Of a stretch of DNA of 64,000 nucleotides, positions 23,115-32,430 are shown one piece after another. Under the pieces are notes generated by a model that saw only the letters and a list, made by a program, of their open reading frames with translations, was not told the origin of the DNA and did not search any database. The DNA is from Nostoc sp. NMS8 (GTDB taxonomy: Bacteria > Cyanobacteriota > Cyanobacteriia > Cyanobacteriales > Nostocaceae). Location: the NCBI RefSeq assembly GCF_017115045.1, contig NZ_JABXKK010000130.1:1-64000 (forward strand), written 5' to 3'. The position numbers and the translations under genes are program-made. Position 1 is the first letter of the stretch; each line of letters begins with the position of its first letter.

Positions 23115-24437
23115 TCAACTTTGTATTTTTAGAATTTCCTTTAATTTATTCTCATAGAAAAATTCCTTTTCTCCCATAGCTGGAACTAAATCAGTTAACC
23201 AGGTTGCTTTGTCGTCATAACGTGCAAAAAAAGGACGTTTACACCAATCGGGATCGCGTCCTTGCAAAAAAGAAAGTACAAATACTTTCTCGCCATAAAT
23301 CTCAGTTACGCCATCCACTGCAACTTTACCTGGTAGTGCTGACATGACTGGGCCGCGAGCGGTGCGAGCTAACCCTGATACTTTTTGTATTGCTGTTTGA
23401 TAAATTTCCCAAGCGCGAACAATTGGCAATTCAAAATAATGTTTTGCGCCAGTATCTCGTTCCATAAACATATAGTAAGGAATGCAACCAAGGCGAACTT
23501 GTTCTTGCCACATCTGTATCCATACTTGTGGAGAACCATTAATTCCCCGCATGAGTGGCCCTTGGGTGCGAATTTGTGCGCCTGTACTACGAATGCGTTG
23601 GATCGCTGTTTGAGCAATTTCAGTTTTGATTTCTGTCGGGTGATCGTAGTGTGCCATAATCGACAGATGTTTGCCTGAGCTAATTACTTTCTCAAACAAA
23701 CGTAAGATATCATCAGCATCTTCATCTGTAACAAAGCGATAAGGCCAGTAAGCTACCGATTTAGTCCCAATCCGAATTGTTTGGATATGTTCAAAACCCG
23801 AATTTAGCAGTGGTTCAATATATAAAGCCAGATGTTTAGCTTTCATTGTCATTGGATCTCCGCCAGTAATTAAAACATCTGTGACTTCTTGATGTTGGCG
23901 GAGATAATCTTGAAAAAGTCCTGATTCACGAGTAGCAAATTTCATTCCGTCCATTTTTACAAACTGGGGCCAACGGAAACAAAATGTGCAATATGCGTGA
24001 CAAGTTTGGCCTGCTGTCGGAAAAATTAAGACTGTTTCGGGATATTTATGTTGAATTCCTGGTACTGGTTTTCCATCTAAAGTGGGAATATTATGTGCCT
24101 GTCCGGCTGGATGTGGGTTGAGTTGCGATCGCACTGTATTTACTACCTGACGCAGTTCTTCTGGTGTAGAATTTTGCAGATGCCAAATAACCTTGTCTAG
24201 AGATTCAGGAGTCAACATTTCTTTTTGAGGAAATGTGAGGCGAAAGATGGGATCATCGGGAATTTTCTCCCAATCAATCAGTTCTTCTACTACGTAATTA
24301 TTGACACGAAACGGTAATACTTGGGCAACTGCTTTCATCGCCAAGCGGTCTTCTGTTGAAAATTGTTGCAGTTGAGGCAGGCGATCTATATCTTTAATTT
24401 CATATAATTCAAATTTTTTATGGTTAAGTTGCGACAT
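23115..24437 (-). CDS. KamA-family radical SAM protein (lysine/glutamate 2,3-aminomutase-like)
   Basis: The 440-residue protein carries the radical SAM cluster motif CxxxCxxC in TCHAYCTFCFRWPQF (about residues 145-152), preceded by YPETVLIFPTAGQ. TGGDPMTM and the RIGTKSVAYWPYR region, which binds SAM, also match aminomutases. Family members move an amino group between carbons 2 and 3 of lysine or glutamate using SAM, a 4Fe-4S cluster and PLP. The PLP lysine region and zinc-binding tail of bacterial KamA are not obvious, so the reaction is uncertain. It stands alone, with a palindromic element upstream. Confidence 0.85.
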   Translation of the reverse strand: MSQLNHKKFELYEIKDIDRLPQLQQFSTEDRLAMKAVAQVLPFRVNNYVVEELIDWEKIPDDPIFRLTFPQKEMLTPESLDKVIWHLQNSTPEELRQVVNTVRSQLNPHPAGQAHNIPTLDGKPVPGIQHKYPETVLIFPTAGQTCHAYCTFCFRWPQFVKMDGMKFATRESGLFQDYLRQHQEVTDVLITGGDPMTMKAKHLALYIEPLLNSGFEHIQTIRIGTKSVAYWPYRFVTDEDADDILRLFEKVISSGKHLSIMAHYDHPTEIKTEIAQTAIQRIRSTGAQIRTQGPLMRGINGSPQVWIQMWQEQVRLGCIPYYMFMERDTGAKHYFELPIVRAWEIYQTAIQKVSGLARTARGPVMSALPGKVAVDGVTEIYGEKVFVLSFLQGRDPDWCKRPFFARYDDKATWLTDLVPAMGEKEFFYENKLKEILKIQS

Positions 24438-24484
24438 TTAATTATTACTTTTTTTTAATTCACATAAAAATACTGGAAGTATCT

Positions 24485-24616
24485 CAATACAGTTCGTTAA
24501 GGTACACAGTCCTTAAAGATCCCCCTTTGTCCCCCTTGTTAAGGGGGAAATAGAACCGTTATGAACAAGCCAATTTGTTGGGGGTTGGGGGATCGAGTTT
24601 TATCCGAATCGTATTG
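24485..24616. repeat. Palindromic MITE-like element, TIR family A
   Basis: CAATACAGTTCGTTAAGG at the left and TTATCCGAATCGTATTG at the right are diverged inverted ends of the family seen at 2-136. The interior again has CCCCCTTTGTCCCCC / TTGTTAAGGGGG / GGGGGTTGGGGG runs. It sits in the 370-bp gap between the KamA and WD40 genes; the rest of that gap shows nothing recognisable. Confidence 0.65.
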
Positions 24617-24807
24617 ATAAGTATCTGGCAAATATAGTGGTGCTTTCGCAATAGTAGAAACAAGTTTGTTTTGAAAAATTATCCGACCGATATAATTTGG
24701 CATAATGGCAATCCTCAGAAAAAAATAATGAGACTCAACAATAAGAAACTAATACACATTTGAAAGAGTGCAATTAAAGAATATAGTTGTTATTTTTCCT
24801 TAACCGA

Positions 24808-27800
24808 TTAATTTTCAATAGCACCTAATTCTTTAAGTGTATTTTTTTGTTCTTCCCCTAAACCGGAAACACCTTTGATATTCATTCCTTCATAAGGTCT
24901 TTTTGGCATGAGGGTTTTGATACACTCTCCAGTTGTGACATTCCATTGCTTAATAGCCCCATCCTGGGAACCACTAAACAAAGTTCCATCTGCACTGAAG
25001 GTAACAGAACGAACCCAATTATTATGTCCTTGCAAAATAATCAGACATTGACCTGTGTCAACATCCCAAATTTCTACAGTGTGATTAACGCAAGCACAAC
25101 CAATAAGCTTACCATCAGGACTAAAAGCAACAGAACGTATCCAATCGTTATTGACTAAAATTTTGCAACATTCGCCAGTTTGAACATCCCACAGCCGTAC
25201 TGTTTTGTCATCACCGCCACTAGCTAATAGCCCTCCAAATTTTCCTTGTGAAGGGAGGATGGGGCTAAAAGCAACAGACCATATTCGCATAGTATGTCCT
25301 TCTAAAACCCGAATACATTCCCCTGAATGAACATCCCATAGCCGCAGTGTTTGATCGTCACTTCCACTAGCGAGGATTTTATCATCAGGGCTAAAACTGA
25401 CAGACTGCACCCAATTTGTATGCCCCTGTAATGTTTCAAAGCATTGACCAGTACGAATGTTCCAGAATTTGATATTGCAGTCAATACTGCTACTAGCTAG
25501 AATTTGACCATCATAACTAAAAGCAATAGAGCGGATGCGATCGCTATTTTGCAAAATTTTCACGCACTGTCCACTTAGAGTATCCCAAATACGGATGGTT
25601 TGGTCATCACCGCCGCTAGCTAATAGCCCCCCAGCTAGCGGACTAAAAGCAACAGACCAAAGGCGGCCAGCATGTCCTTCCAAAGTACTGATACATTCTT
25701 CAGTCTGAACATCCCACAGCCTAACGGTTTTATCATCATTACTACTAGCAATTATTTTCCCATCTGGACTCAGGGCTAGATCGTGTACCCAATTGGTATA
25801 TCCCTGCAAAATTTGGATACATTGATAATTTTCGATCTCCCAAAACCGAACGGTTTTATCATAGCCACCACTAGCAAGTGTTTTTCCGTCGGGACTAAAT
25901 GCAACAGACAGAATAGAATTACTGTGTCCTTCTAAAGTTTTTAATAATTTCCCCGTTTGAATATCCCAGAGTTTCACCGTTTTGTCGTCGCTACAACTGG
26001 CGATAATCTCTCCTCCTTGTGAAGAGGAAATCGGACTCAAGGCTATAGAATGGATTAAATTAGTGTGTCCTTCTAAAGTTTTTAATAACTTCCCTGTTTG
26101 AACATCCCAAAGTTTTACAGTTTTGTCATCGCTACAACTGACAAGTATTTCTCCATCAGAACTAAAAACTACAGACTGGACTAATTTTGTATGTCCTTCT
26201 AGAGTTTTCAAACATTTACCTGTTTTCACATCCCACAACTTCACAGTTTGGTCAGCACTACCACTTGCGAGTATTTTCCCATTAGGACTAAAGGCAACAG
26301 AACGAACAAAGTTACTATGTCCCTTGAAAATTTTCCAACATTTTTGGGTATCCAGATCCCAGAGTCTAATAGTTTTATCACTACTAGCACTAGCGACAAT
26401 TTTGCCGTCAGGACTGAAGACAACAGACCTGACCCAGCTAGTATGTTCTTCAAAAGTCATGAGATGTTTTTGACTCGCAACATCCCAGAGTTTTACAGTA
26501 TGGTCATCACTACAACTAACTAAAGTTTTACCATCGGGGCTAAAGGCAACAGTTCTTACCCAATTAGCATGTGCTTTCCAATGAAATAGTTGCTCACCAT
26601 AAGTAGCTTGCCAAAAGCTAATCCGACCATCAGCGTCACCTGTAGCAACAATTTCTACATTTACAGGATTAAATGCCACTGATAAAATACTATCGAATAT
26701 TCCTGTAAATACAGATTTAGATAAGTCGGAATTCGCAAAATTTACATTATGCAGGTTCACATTGATTAGGTATGCTTGCCATATCTTTAAAATAGAAAAA
26801 TCACATCCACTTAAATCAATCCCTAGATGACAAAGGAGGTTAATAATATTTCCACCAGCATAACCGGATGTCAAAAGAGTGTTTATTTGCAGTAATTTTA
26901 TAATTTTTAAGAGATGTTCTTTAATCCGGTCTTTATTGCCAAATTTATTAATTAGCTTTTCAATAACTGGTTCTAGAATTAAACGGATTTGAGCATTTCT
27001 AGTCTTTCCTTCTGTTTGAGCTTTGAGTAAGGCATGATTTTTTAACAAGGAAATATTTTCTAGAGTAACCTCGGAAAGAATTTCTTCACAAACCTGATTA
27101 ACAAATTGACTAATGATATATTCCATTACTACAGCTTGGAGCATAAATTTCGCCAAACCCTTCTCGTTAAAGATTAGCGATCGCCGTCGCAGTGATTCTA
27201 AAGCTTCAATTAATTCTGGTTGTGATGTCGTTGAAATAATATCTGCTTGTAATTCGACAAATGAAGTAGGTTTACAATTAGTTCCTAGCCAGTATAAAAT
27301 CTCTTTTTCTAAATTTGATAGCCGATTAAACTGCTGTTCTAATAAATTGCGGATATCCCCAAATAGCACAGATATATCACAACTAATGAACTCTGATATA
27401 TTGCTACCAAAAACTTCTTGAATCGTATTAGAAACGATTTTTAAGGCTAAAGGATTACCTGCATACTGATTAATTAACTTGTTCCAGTCTTTCTCTGAAC
27501 CCAAAAAATCACCTTTGCCCACAAATATACTTTTTGCGGCGATGTTTTTTAGCCCACTTAGCTGCAAGGATTTAACTTTAAGATTGTTTCCTTCTAAGGT
27601 GATAATTTCTTTAGGACTTTCACGACTGGTTAAGACTAAACAACTTTGATGAGGCACTTCCCCAACTTGTCGAAAAAATTCTCCATATTCTTCATATCCT
27701 TCTCGATATTGACCGACATAATCACCTCCAAGTAAAACTGACTCGACATTATCCAGTACCAATAAACAGCGATGTTTCCGCAAAAAGGCAATCAATTGCG

Positions 27801-28362
27801 AAATTCCTACTTCTTTAGGCTCATTTTTTTTTGAGAAAAACTCAATCAGGTCTGCAAAAATCTCCTTAACAGAGGGTGCATGACGTAGCGATCGCCAGAT
27901 AACATACTCAAACTGTTCTTGAATTTTCTGTGCCAGTTTGATAGATAACGCTGTTTTCCCAATTCCCCCCATCCCAAATATTCCCACCAATCGGGAACGA
28001 TCTTTATTTACCCATTGCTCTAAAATCTCTAACTCCGACTCACGCCCAAAGAAAACGGGGACATCAGGCGCTTCGCCAAAATCATAACAGGATGAGGTAT
28101 TAACTACTGTTGATAACTGATATCTTTCCTGGAAGATACTCCTGATCACTTCTAATTTCCCAGGAGTACTCCCAGCAATGTCAAACTTTTGGTAAACCGA
28201 ACCAAGCCGCTTTCGCACTGCTGCGGCACTAATTTCGAGAGTGGTGGCAATAGATTCTGCCGTTTGGCCAGCTAAAGCTAGAAGTAAGGCACTTACCTCA
28301 GCCTCAGATACATTGTGTTCGGCTGTAACCGCTCTCAAGAAACTTTCAGGAATTTCCGTCAT
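24808..28362 (-). CDS. HTH / NB-ARC / WD40 STAND protein, 14 WD repeats
   Basis: The protein has 1,184 residues from ATG 28362 (GGAG eleven bases upstream); a TTG at 28383 is the only longer start. Residues about 1-85 form a LuxR-like HTH (ESIATTLEISAAAVRKRLG). The NB-ARC domain has FFGRESELEIL, P-loop GIFGMGGIGKTALS (about 125-135), CLLVLDNVES, CLVLTSRE and GNPLALKIV. A helical and pentapeptide-like linker follows (LCHLGIDLSGCDFSILKIW, VNLHNVNFANSDLSKSVF). Fourteen WD40 repeats from about residue 555 to 1150, enough for two seven-bladed propellers, serve as the sensor or protein-binding part. Loops of blades 6, 9 and 12 carry extra Gly/Ser/Pro residues. The tail GLGEEQKNTLKELGAIE is helical. 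Probably a signal-sensing switch; the ligand is unknown. Confidence 0.93.
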   Translation of the reverse strand: MTEIPESFLRAVTAEHNVSEAEVSALLLALAGQTAESIATTLEISAAAVRKRLGSVYQKFDIAGSTPGKLEVIRSIFQERYQLSTVVNTSSCYDFGEAPDVPVFFGRESELEILEQWVNKDRSRLVGIFGMGGIGKTALSIKLAQKIQEQFEYVIWRSLRHAPSVKEIFADLIEFFSKKNEPKEVGISQLIAFLRKHRCLLVLDNVESVLLGGDYVGQYREGYEEYGEFFRQVGEVPHQSCLVLTSRESPKEIITLEGNNLKVKSLQLSGLKNIAAKSIFVGKGDFLGSEKDWNKLINQYAGNPLALKIVSNTIQEVFGSNISEFISCDISVLFGDIRNLLEQQFNRLSNLEKEILYWLGTNCKPTSFVELQADIISTTSQPELIEALESLRRRSLIFNEKGLAKFMLQAVVMEYIISQFVNQVCEEILSEVTLENISLLKNHALLKAQTEGKTRNAQIRLILEPVIEKLINKFGNKDRIKEHLLKIIKLLQINTLLTSGYAGGNIINLLCHLGIDLSGCDFSILKIWQAYLINVNLHNVNFANSDLSKSVFTGIFDSILSVAFNPVNVEIVATGDADGRISFWQATYGEQLFHWKAHANWVRTVAFSPDGKTLVSCSDDHTVKLWDVASQKHLMTFEEHTSWVRSVVFSPDGKIVASASSDKTIRLWDLDTQKCWKIFKGHSNFVRSVAFSPNGKILASGSADQTVKLWDVKTGKCLKTLEGHTKLVQSVVFSSDGEILVSCSDDKTVKLWDVQTGKLLKTLEGHTNLIHSIALSPISSSQGGEIIASCSDDKTVKLWDIQTGKLLKTLEGHSNSILSVAFSPDGKTLASGGYDKTVRFWEIENYQCIQILQGYTNWVHDLALSPDGKIIASSNDDKTVRLWDVQTEECISTLEGHAGRLWSVAFSPLAGGLLASGGDDQTIRIWDTLSGQCVKILQNSDRIRSIAFSYDGQILASSSIDCNIKFWNIRTGQCFETLQGHTNWVQSVSFSPDDKILASGSDDQTLRLWDVHSGECIRVLEGHTMRIWSVAFSPILPSQGKFGGLLASGGDDKTVRLWDVQTGECCKILVNNDWIRSVAFSPDGKLIGCACVNHTVEIWDVDTGQCLIILQGHNNWVRSVTFSADGTLFSGSQDGAIKQWNVTTGECIKTLMPKRPYEGMNIKGVSGLGEEQKNTLKELGAIEN

Positions 28363-28770
28363 GAAGTAAATTTCTCCAGCCAAAACTATTTATCGATATG
28401 TGAGGTAGATGTGAGATATATTTCTACTGCTTTATACCCAAATCTTCTCTTTTTATTCTTACTCCCCAACGCTAGTAGGGAAAGGGTTGGGGGTTAGGTC
28501 TGTATTGGACTCAACTACAAACTCGATAAATTTATCGGGTTTCCCAGTCTCCAGTCCTGCGCGTTGGCGTACCCCGTCGTGGACATCGCCTAGCATCTTA
28601 CAGAAAAGTGAATTGACAAGACACTACTAAACTATACTCTAAATTATCAAGTTGTCAATTTACATCTATCAATTTATTGACAAGATTAATAAAGTAAATG
28701 TAGAATCGATAACAAATTAGGTGTGAATCGCGAGGATAGCTGAGTAACTAGCACTGAGGTACCCCACACT
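28363..28770. other. Divergent promoter region with a dispersed repeat
   Basis: The 408-bp region lies between the STAND gene (minus) and the 126-residue gene (plus). No gene is seen. CCCCAACGCTAGTAGGGA with GGTTGGGGGTTAGGTCTG (28465-28502) is also found near 19040-19070 and 19275-19295. A run of alternating TTATCAAGTTGTCAATTT-type sequence at 28645-28690 is AT-rich and could hold promoters, but I cannot assign -35/-10 boxes. Confidence 0.4.
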
Positions 28771-29151
28771 ATGCCAACACCTGACGTTTCAAATTCTGCT
28801 CAGGAATTATTTGATTTACTTGAGAAAGACATTCTTGCTTGTCACACTTGCAAGGATGGAATAATTGAAGTGAGTATCCGCAAGATCGGAACCGATGAGT
28901 TTGAAGTGCGTGTCATCTCTTTTCGAGGTTCTTTTCGTTGCGTTCATGCGGATCTAAATAGGTATTTAGAGGAGTTACCAACAGATACGCAAAGTCAGGT
29001 ATCTATCTATCGCGATCGCTTTCGAGTGGGATTGAGGGGATTGTTAAAGAAAGGGTTTGGACTACTCAGCCTAGACTTTTCTAAATGCAAGAAGGGAAAT
29101 ACCGCGCCGATATTTGGCTGGATGGTATCTGAATTGTTGGATATTGACTAA
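28771..29151 (+). CDS. Hypothetical protein, 126 residues
   Basis: ATG 28771 follows CTGAGGTACC, a weak ribosome binding site. The protein is soluble, with two Cys in ACHTCKDG (about residues 31-36) and a later FRCVHADLNRYLEEL. Further along come VSIYRDRFRVGLRGLLKKGF and LDFSKCKKGN. No family is recognised. A strong hairpin with a T-run lies 138 bases downstream. It is transcribed away from the WD40 STAND gene; whether the two are functionally linked cannot be told. Confidence 0.6.
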   Translation: MPTPDVSNSAQELFDLLEKDILACHTCKDGIIEVSIRKIGTDEFEVRVISFRGSFRCVHADLNRYLEELPTDTQSQVSIYRDRFRVGLRGLLKKGFGLLSLDFSKCKKGNTAPIFGWMVSELLDID

Positions 29152-29288
29152 GTTTGGTTGTTTTTTTAAGCAATTATCAAAAGCACTGATTTCACCTCAA
29201 GCTTTAGAGAAGCAGTAGAAAATTGTTTTCGTTATTGAGGTTAACAAGTGAATAGTTTTCCAGCCCAAGAGAGTCTAGAAAAGACTAC

Positions 29289-29338
29289 AGCAGGGTTGAT
29301 ATGGTGCTAAAAAGTGCCACGTCAACCCTGTTGTTTTT
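29289..29338 (+). terminator. Strong hairpin with T-run, terminator or attenuator
   Basis: AGCAGGGTTGA (29289-29299) pairs with TCAACCCTGTT (29322-29332), with an inner TGGTGC/GTGCCA extension, and is followed by GTTTTTT. It can end the 28771-29151 transcript. It also lies only 24 bases before the start of the small membrane protein gene, so it could act as a leader attenuator. Confidence 0.75.
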
Positions 29339-29361
29339 TATTAATTTATCAGGAGGAAAAT

Positions 29362-29592
29362 ATGGATACGAATCGTCACAGCTTTTTATTTCGTTTAACT
29401 TCCCGGTTTCTTAAATATTTTGCGCTCGGATTATTTGGTCTAGCGATCGCTTACCTTATGTCAGCGATTTTTGGAAGTTCACATATTGTGATGAATCTAC
29501 TACCCTTTGTTTTATATTGGGTTATTTTCCGGTGTGGGCTGATTCTTCTTTGCTTAATCTTGACGACAGTAATCTTTGAATCTGTTCGTTAA
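29362..29592 (+). CDS. Small membrane protein, 76 residues
   Basis: ATG 29362 has a near-perfect ribosome binding site (CAGGAGGAAAAT). The frame opens at 29314 but that would start inside the hairpin, so the shorter form is chosen. Two membrane helices are visible: FALGLFGLAIAYLMSAIF and a second in VLYWVIFRCGLILLCLILTT. The basic N-terminus (RLTSRFLKY) suggests N-in topology. No family is recognised. The strong hairpin just upstream hints at regulated readthrough. Confidence 0.65.
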   Translation: MDTNRHSFLFRLTSRFLKYFALGLFGLAIAYLMSAIFGSSHIVMNLLPFVLYWVIFRCGLILLCLILTTVIFESVR

Positions 29593-29844
29593 TATCTCAC
29601 AACTAATATTCGACTTTCACATCTTACGTCATTCTCAACTAATATCCTCGCTCACTCTCAATCAACAATATTGCATCAGTGTGAAAGTCTGAATTTCTTT
29701 GCAAAGCTTTTTAGAGCCGTAAAAATTTTGTCTCTAATTATCCCTTGCACTATTGAGAATCTGCTAGAAGATTTTACCAAGCTAATACATGAATTTTGTG
29801 CAACCAATTAACCAATAAATTATAAATGGGAGACGAAAGTAAGA

Positions 29845-30111
29845 ATGACAAAAAAATACAATAATTTTTCTGGACAAGAACAATTTCATCCTATATTAGT
29901 GATTTTAGTAGCAGGTTCGCTTTCCTTAGCAATTGTTGATCAGAGTAATCGCCCTGCATACTTTGATATTGTAAAAATTGCAGTTGTTTATTTTTTTGGC
30001 ACAACTAAGTCCCAAGAAAATATTAATAAGTCTAAAAATTTGGATGATTCAGAAATCCCAGACAGCTTAGATAGTGCAAAATGTAATGATAGTCAAGACA
30101 AGCCTAAATGA
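29845..30111 (+). CDS. Small single-helix membrane protein, 88 residues
   Basis: ATG 29845 follows GGGAGACGAAAGTAAGA, a distant but purine-rich site. One hydrophobic segment (PILVILVAGSLSLAIV) and a weaker one (IVKIAVVYFFG) come first. A polar, Asp/Ser/Lys-rich tail follows (SKNLDDSEIPDSLDSAKCN). A perfect hairpin 43 bases after the stop ends the transcript. It resembles other small cyanobacterial membrane proteins in form only; function unknown. Confidence 0.55.
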   Translation: MTKKYNNFSGQEQFHPILVILVAGSLSLAIVDQSNRPAYFDIVKIAVVYFFGTTKSQENINKSKNLDDSEIPDSLDSAKCNDSQDKPK

Positions 30112-30153
30112 ATATCTGAACTAGTTCACAAAACTTAAAATAGAAGCAAAACC

Positions 30154-30180
30154 AAAACCCGGTCATCATGACCGGGTTTT
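30154..30180 (+). terminator. Perfect hairpin terminator
   Basis: AAAACCCGGTCAT pairs exactly with ATGACCGGGTTTT around a one-base centre, giving a 13-bp stem with flanking A and T runs that works on either strand. It follows the 29845-30111 gene. Confidence 0.8.
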
Positions 30181-30394
30181 GGGTGGAAACAATGGGGTTA
30201 TATTCCCCGAAGGTTTGTTATAGAAGTTCAGTATAATATCGATGCTCTGATATGTACTACCACCCAGTTGCGATCGATTCCGGAAAATTAGCTAAGAATT
30301 TTTGACTACCCTTATTTTATCTCCCAAAATACAGCAACCAACTGGTCACATCAGCATGTAGGATTGAAAAATATTAATTTTCCGGCTTTTGCTG

Positions 30395-30499
30395 ATGAAC
30401 AATGCATTTAGTGCCTGGCAAGAATGGCTAACAGTATTCGCTTATCTAGGTTTCACCGTCTTCATTATCTGCCGCGTGTTTACCGCCGAGAAGAATTAA
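30395..30499 (+). CDS. Tiny membrane protein candidate, 34 residues
   Basis: The frame starts MNNAFSAWQEWLTVFAYLG and continues FTVFIICRVFTAEKN. It has one membrane helix with an amphipathic Trp-containing N-terminus, the kind of sequence seen in single-helix subunits of thylakoid complexes. The ribosome binding site is poor (no AGGA). It overlaps the 3' end of the convergent secreted-protein gene by 20 bases. I do not recognise it. Confidence 0.4.
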   Translation: MNNAFSAWQEWLTVFAYLGFTVFIICRVFTAEKN

Positions 30500-30812
30500 A
30501 AAAGCTACATATCATCTCACCAGGGCCTTTTTGCTCAAAGGGCAAAACAGTTCCACCCTGTTGAACCTTGAATCGCTCACGGCAATTGTAAACCTCGGTA
30601 GGTCTTTTTACTCCATCTACACTAATGGCTGCCTTATATTCCCAATAATTTTTTGCACTTCGGCTGATACTGAGAATGCAAATCTGGTGACGTAGGTGTA
30701 GCCCATCGTAGACATCGTAATTGCGGCATACATCTGCAAAAGCCGGATGTACCACTAACAGAAATGGTATTAATAGTAACATTAAAAATATTATGTATCT
30801 AATTCTGTCCAT
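30480..30812 (-). CDS. Small secreted protein with signal peptide
   Basis: The 110-residue protein opens with a classical signal peptide: basic start MDRIRY, hydrophobic IIFLMLLLIPFLLVV, and a likely cleavage after HPAFA. The mature part of about 84 residues has four Cys (VCRNYDVYD, HQICILS, VYNCRERF, GEMICSFF), which could form two disulfides in the periplasm. No family is recognised. The tail overlaps a tiny convergent frame on the plus strand. A family C element lies upstream. Confidence 0.65.
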   Translation of the reverse strand: MDRIRYIIFLMLLLIPFLLVVHPAFADVCRNYDVYDGLHLRHQICILSISRSAKNYWEYKAAISVDGVKRPTEVYNCRERFKVQQGGTVLPFEQKGPGEMICSFFNSSRR

Positions 30813-30861
30813 AAAAAATTATTTAATTACAGCTATTTTCAGGTAAATAGACCACGGGGTA

Positions 30862-31089
30862 GGGGCACAGCAATGCTCATTGGTGTCAACTTAACGTGAA
30901 AGCAAGTCTAGAACTAGCTTTTAGATTGCCTCGTTCCCAGTCTCTGACTGGGAATGCTTGTCTTTGAGGCTCCGTCTCTCTTTACTGGCGGCAGAGCCAC
31001 CAGGAGCAGCATTTCCAGCCTCCGGCTGGAAACGAGATTTTAAAGGAGTTTCAGCTTAAGTTGACACGTATGAGCAATACTGTGCCCTT
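30862..31089. repeat. Palindromic element, TIR family C, different interior
   Basis: The ends match those of 11055-11290 (GGGGCACAGCAATGCTCATT at the left; TGACACG, TATGAGCAATACTGTGCC at the right). The interior is unrelated to that copy. Instead it holds CTCGTTCCCAGTCTCTGACT with GGGAATGC, a GGCTCCG/CGGCAGAGCC hairpin and CCAGCCTCCGGCTGG with AAACGAG. No coding capacity. The rest of the gap to 31443 shows a CTACGCGAACGGGAAG-type dispersed repeat (31328-31345) and nothing else. Confidence 0.75.
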
Positions 31090-31443
31090 ACGAATTTTCC
31101 TAGTTTGACAGACCAGAGATTGCATGTTCCCTAGCACAAAAAATATGACACGCCCTAGCAAAAAGGCTGATACAACCATAAATGCTATTTTCCGCTCAAC
31201 TTTCATAAGCTAAATTGAACCATGCTCAAACACCTCCTCCACTTTGAAGGTAGACATCTAGTGCATCTGTTCATGTACCATACCCTAATACCAATTCGTA
31301 ATATCCTTCTCCTACAGGAGACGCTACGCGAACGGGAAGCCACATTTTGTGCATCTACGTAATTGAGAAAGTCAGATTACACCTAGCTGGGTTTTTATCG
31401 TTTATATCTGTAGTCTTATTTTGGAAAGTTGAAATAACAGAAT

Positions 31444-32250
31444 GTGCAAAAAAAGTCAGTCGTAAGGACTATAAAATTGCAACCAAAAAGAAATTTTGAG
31501 CAATCTTGGATTACACGCTGTTTTGCGGCAATACTGCTCTTTGGTCAGGTGTGGCTACATTTACTCCAAGGAAAAACTTACTATCGTAAGATTCTGCAAC
31601 ATCTCGTGACTGCTGGGCCAGGTTCTATCTCTCCAGTTCTTCTTGTCAGTGGTTTTGCCGGAATGATTTTTACTATTCAGACGGCGAGGGAATTAGTCAA
31701 ATTTGGGGCTGTCGATGCAGTGGGAGGTGCTTTTGCCTTAGCTTTTTGTAGAGAATTAGCTCCAATTTTGACCGCTAGTATCATGGCAGGACAAGTAGGT
31801 TCTGCTTTTGCAGCAGAAATAGGTGCAATGCGAGTCACCGAGCAAATTGATGCACTTTATATGCTCAAAACTGATCCAATTGATTATCTAGTACTTCCTA
31901 GAGTAATTGCTTGTTGTTTGATGGTGCCTTTGATGACGATTTTAGCTTTAGTTACAGGCATCATCGGCGGAATTTTTGCCGCCTCACAGTTTTACCAAAT
32001 TATTCCCGAAACATTTTTAGAATCAGTCAGAGATTTTTTAGAACCGTCAGATTTGTTTATTATTTTGCTAAAAGGGTTTGTTTTTGGAATGCTAGTTGCC
32101 ATCATTGGCTGTAGTTGGGGTTTAACTACTAGAGGGGGAGCAAAGGAAGTAGGAGAATCTGCCACAATAGCAGTTGTTACTAGTTGGGTATCAATTTTTA
32201 TTATGGATTTTTTCCTCTCTCTACTGCTGTTTGAACAGCCTGCATTTTGA
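31444..32250 (+). CDS. MlaE/YrbE-type ABC transporter permease
   Basis: The 268-residue protein starts at GTG. It has the conserved permease core: GPGSISPVLLVSGFAGMIFT, then AFCRELAPILTASIMAGQVG and SAFAAEIGAMRVTEQIDAL. The C-terminal part has LLKGFVFGMLVAIIGCSWGL and GGAKEVGESATIAVV. About five membrane helices are present. MlaE permeases work with an ATPase and a periplasmic MCE-domain protein to move lipids between the membranes; neither partner is beside it here. A hairpin terminator lies 77 bases downstream. Confidence 0.92.
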   Translation: MQKKSVVRTIKLQPKRNFEQSWITRCFAAILLFGQVWLHLLQGKTYYRKILQHLVTAGPGSISPVLLVSGFAGMIFTIQTARELVKFGAVDAVGGAFALAFCRELAPILTASIMAGQVGSAFAAEIGAMRVTEQIDALYMLKTDPIDYLVLPRVIACCLMVPLMTILALVTGIIGGIFAASQFYQIIPETFLESVRDFLEPSDLFIILLKGFVFGMLVAIIGCSWGLTTRGGAKEVGESATIAVVTSWVSIFIMDFFLSLLLFEQPAF

Positions 32251-32326
32251 ACCTAAGTATTGAACTGGGGATTGGGGATCGGAGTCTCTTAAGATAAGTA
32301 CGTGGATTCAGACCCCAACCAAAATA

Positions 32327-32363
32327 TTGAACCTCACACGACTCAAGATTGCGTGAGGTTCAA
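32327..32363. terminator. Bidirectional hairpin between convergent genes
   Basis: TTGAACCTCACAC (32327-32339) pairs with GCGTGAGGTTCAA (32351-32363), 12 of 13 positions, between the convergent MlaE permease gene and the 32431-32880 gene. The loop is ACTCAAGATT with flanking bases. There is no long T-run, so termination is inferred from position. Confidence 0.55.
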
Positions 32364-32430
32364 AAGTAATACTGATTTTGAATCGTTGGCACAACCCGCA
32401 GCAGGTATCGCTAGCTTTTTTGGGTAGACT

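Noticed and set aside
26123..26523. Plus-strand frames opposite the WD40 repeats
   Set aside because: Shadows of the repeated blades of the real minus-strand gene.
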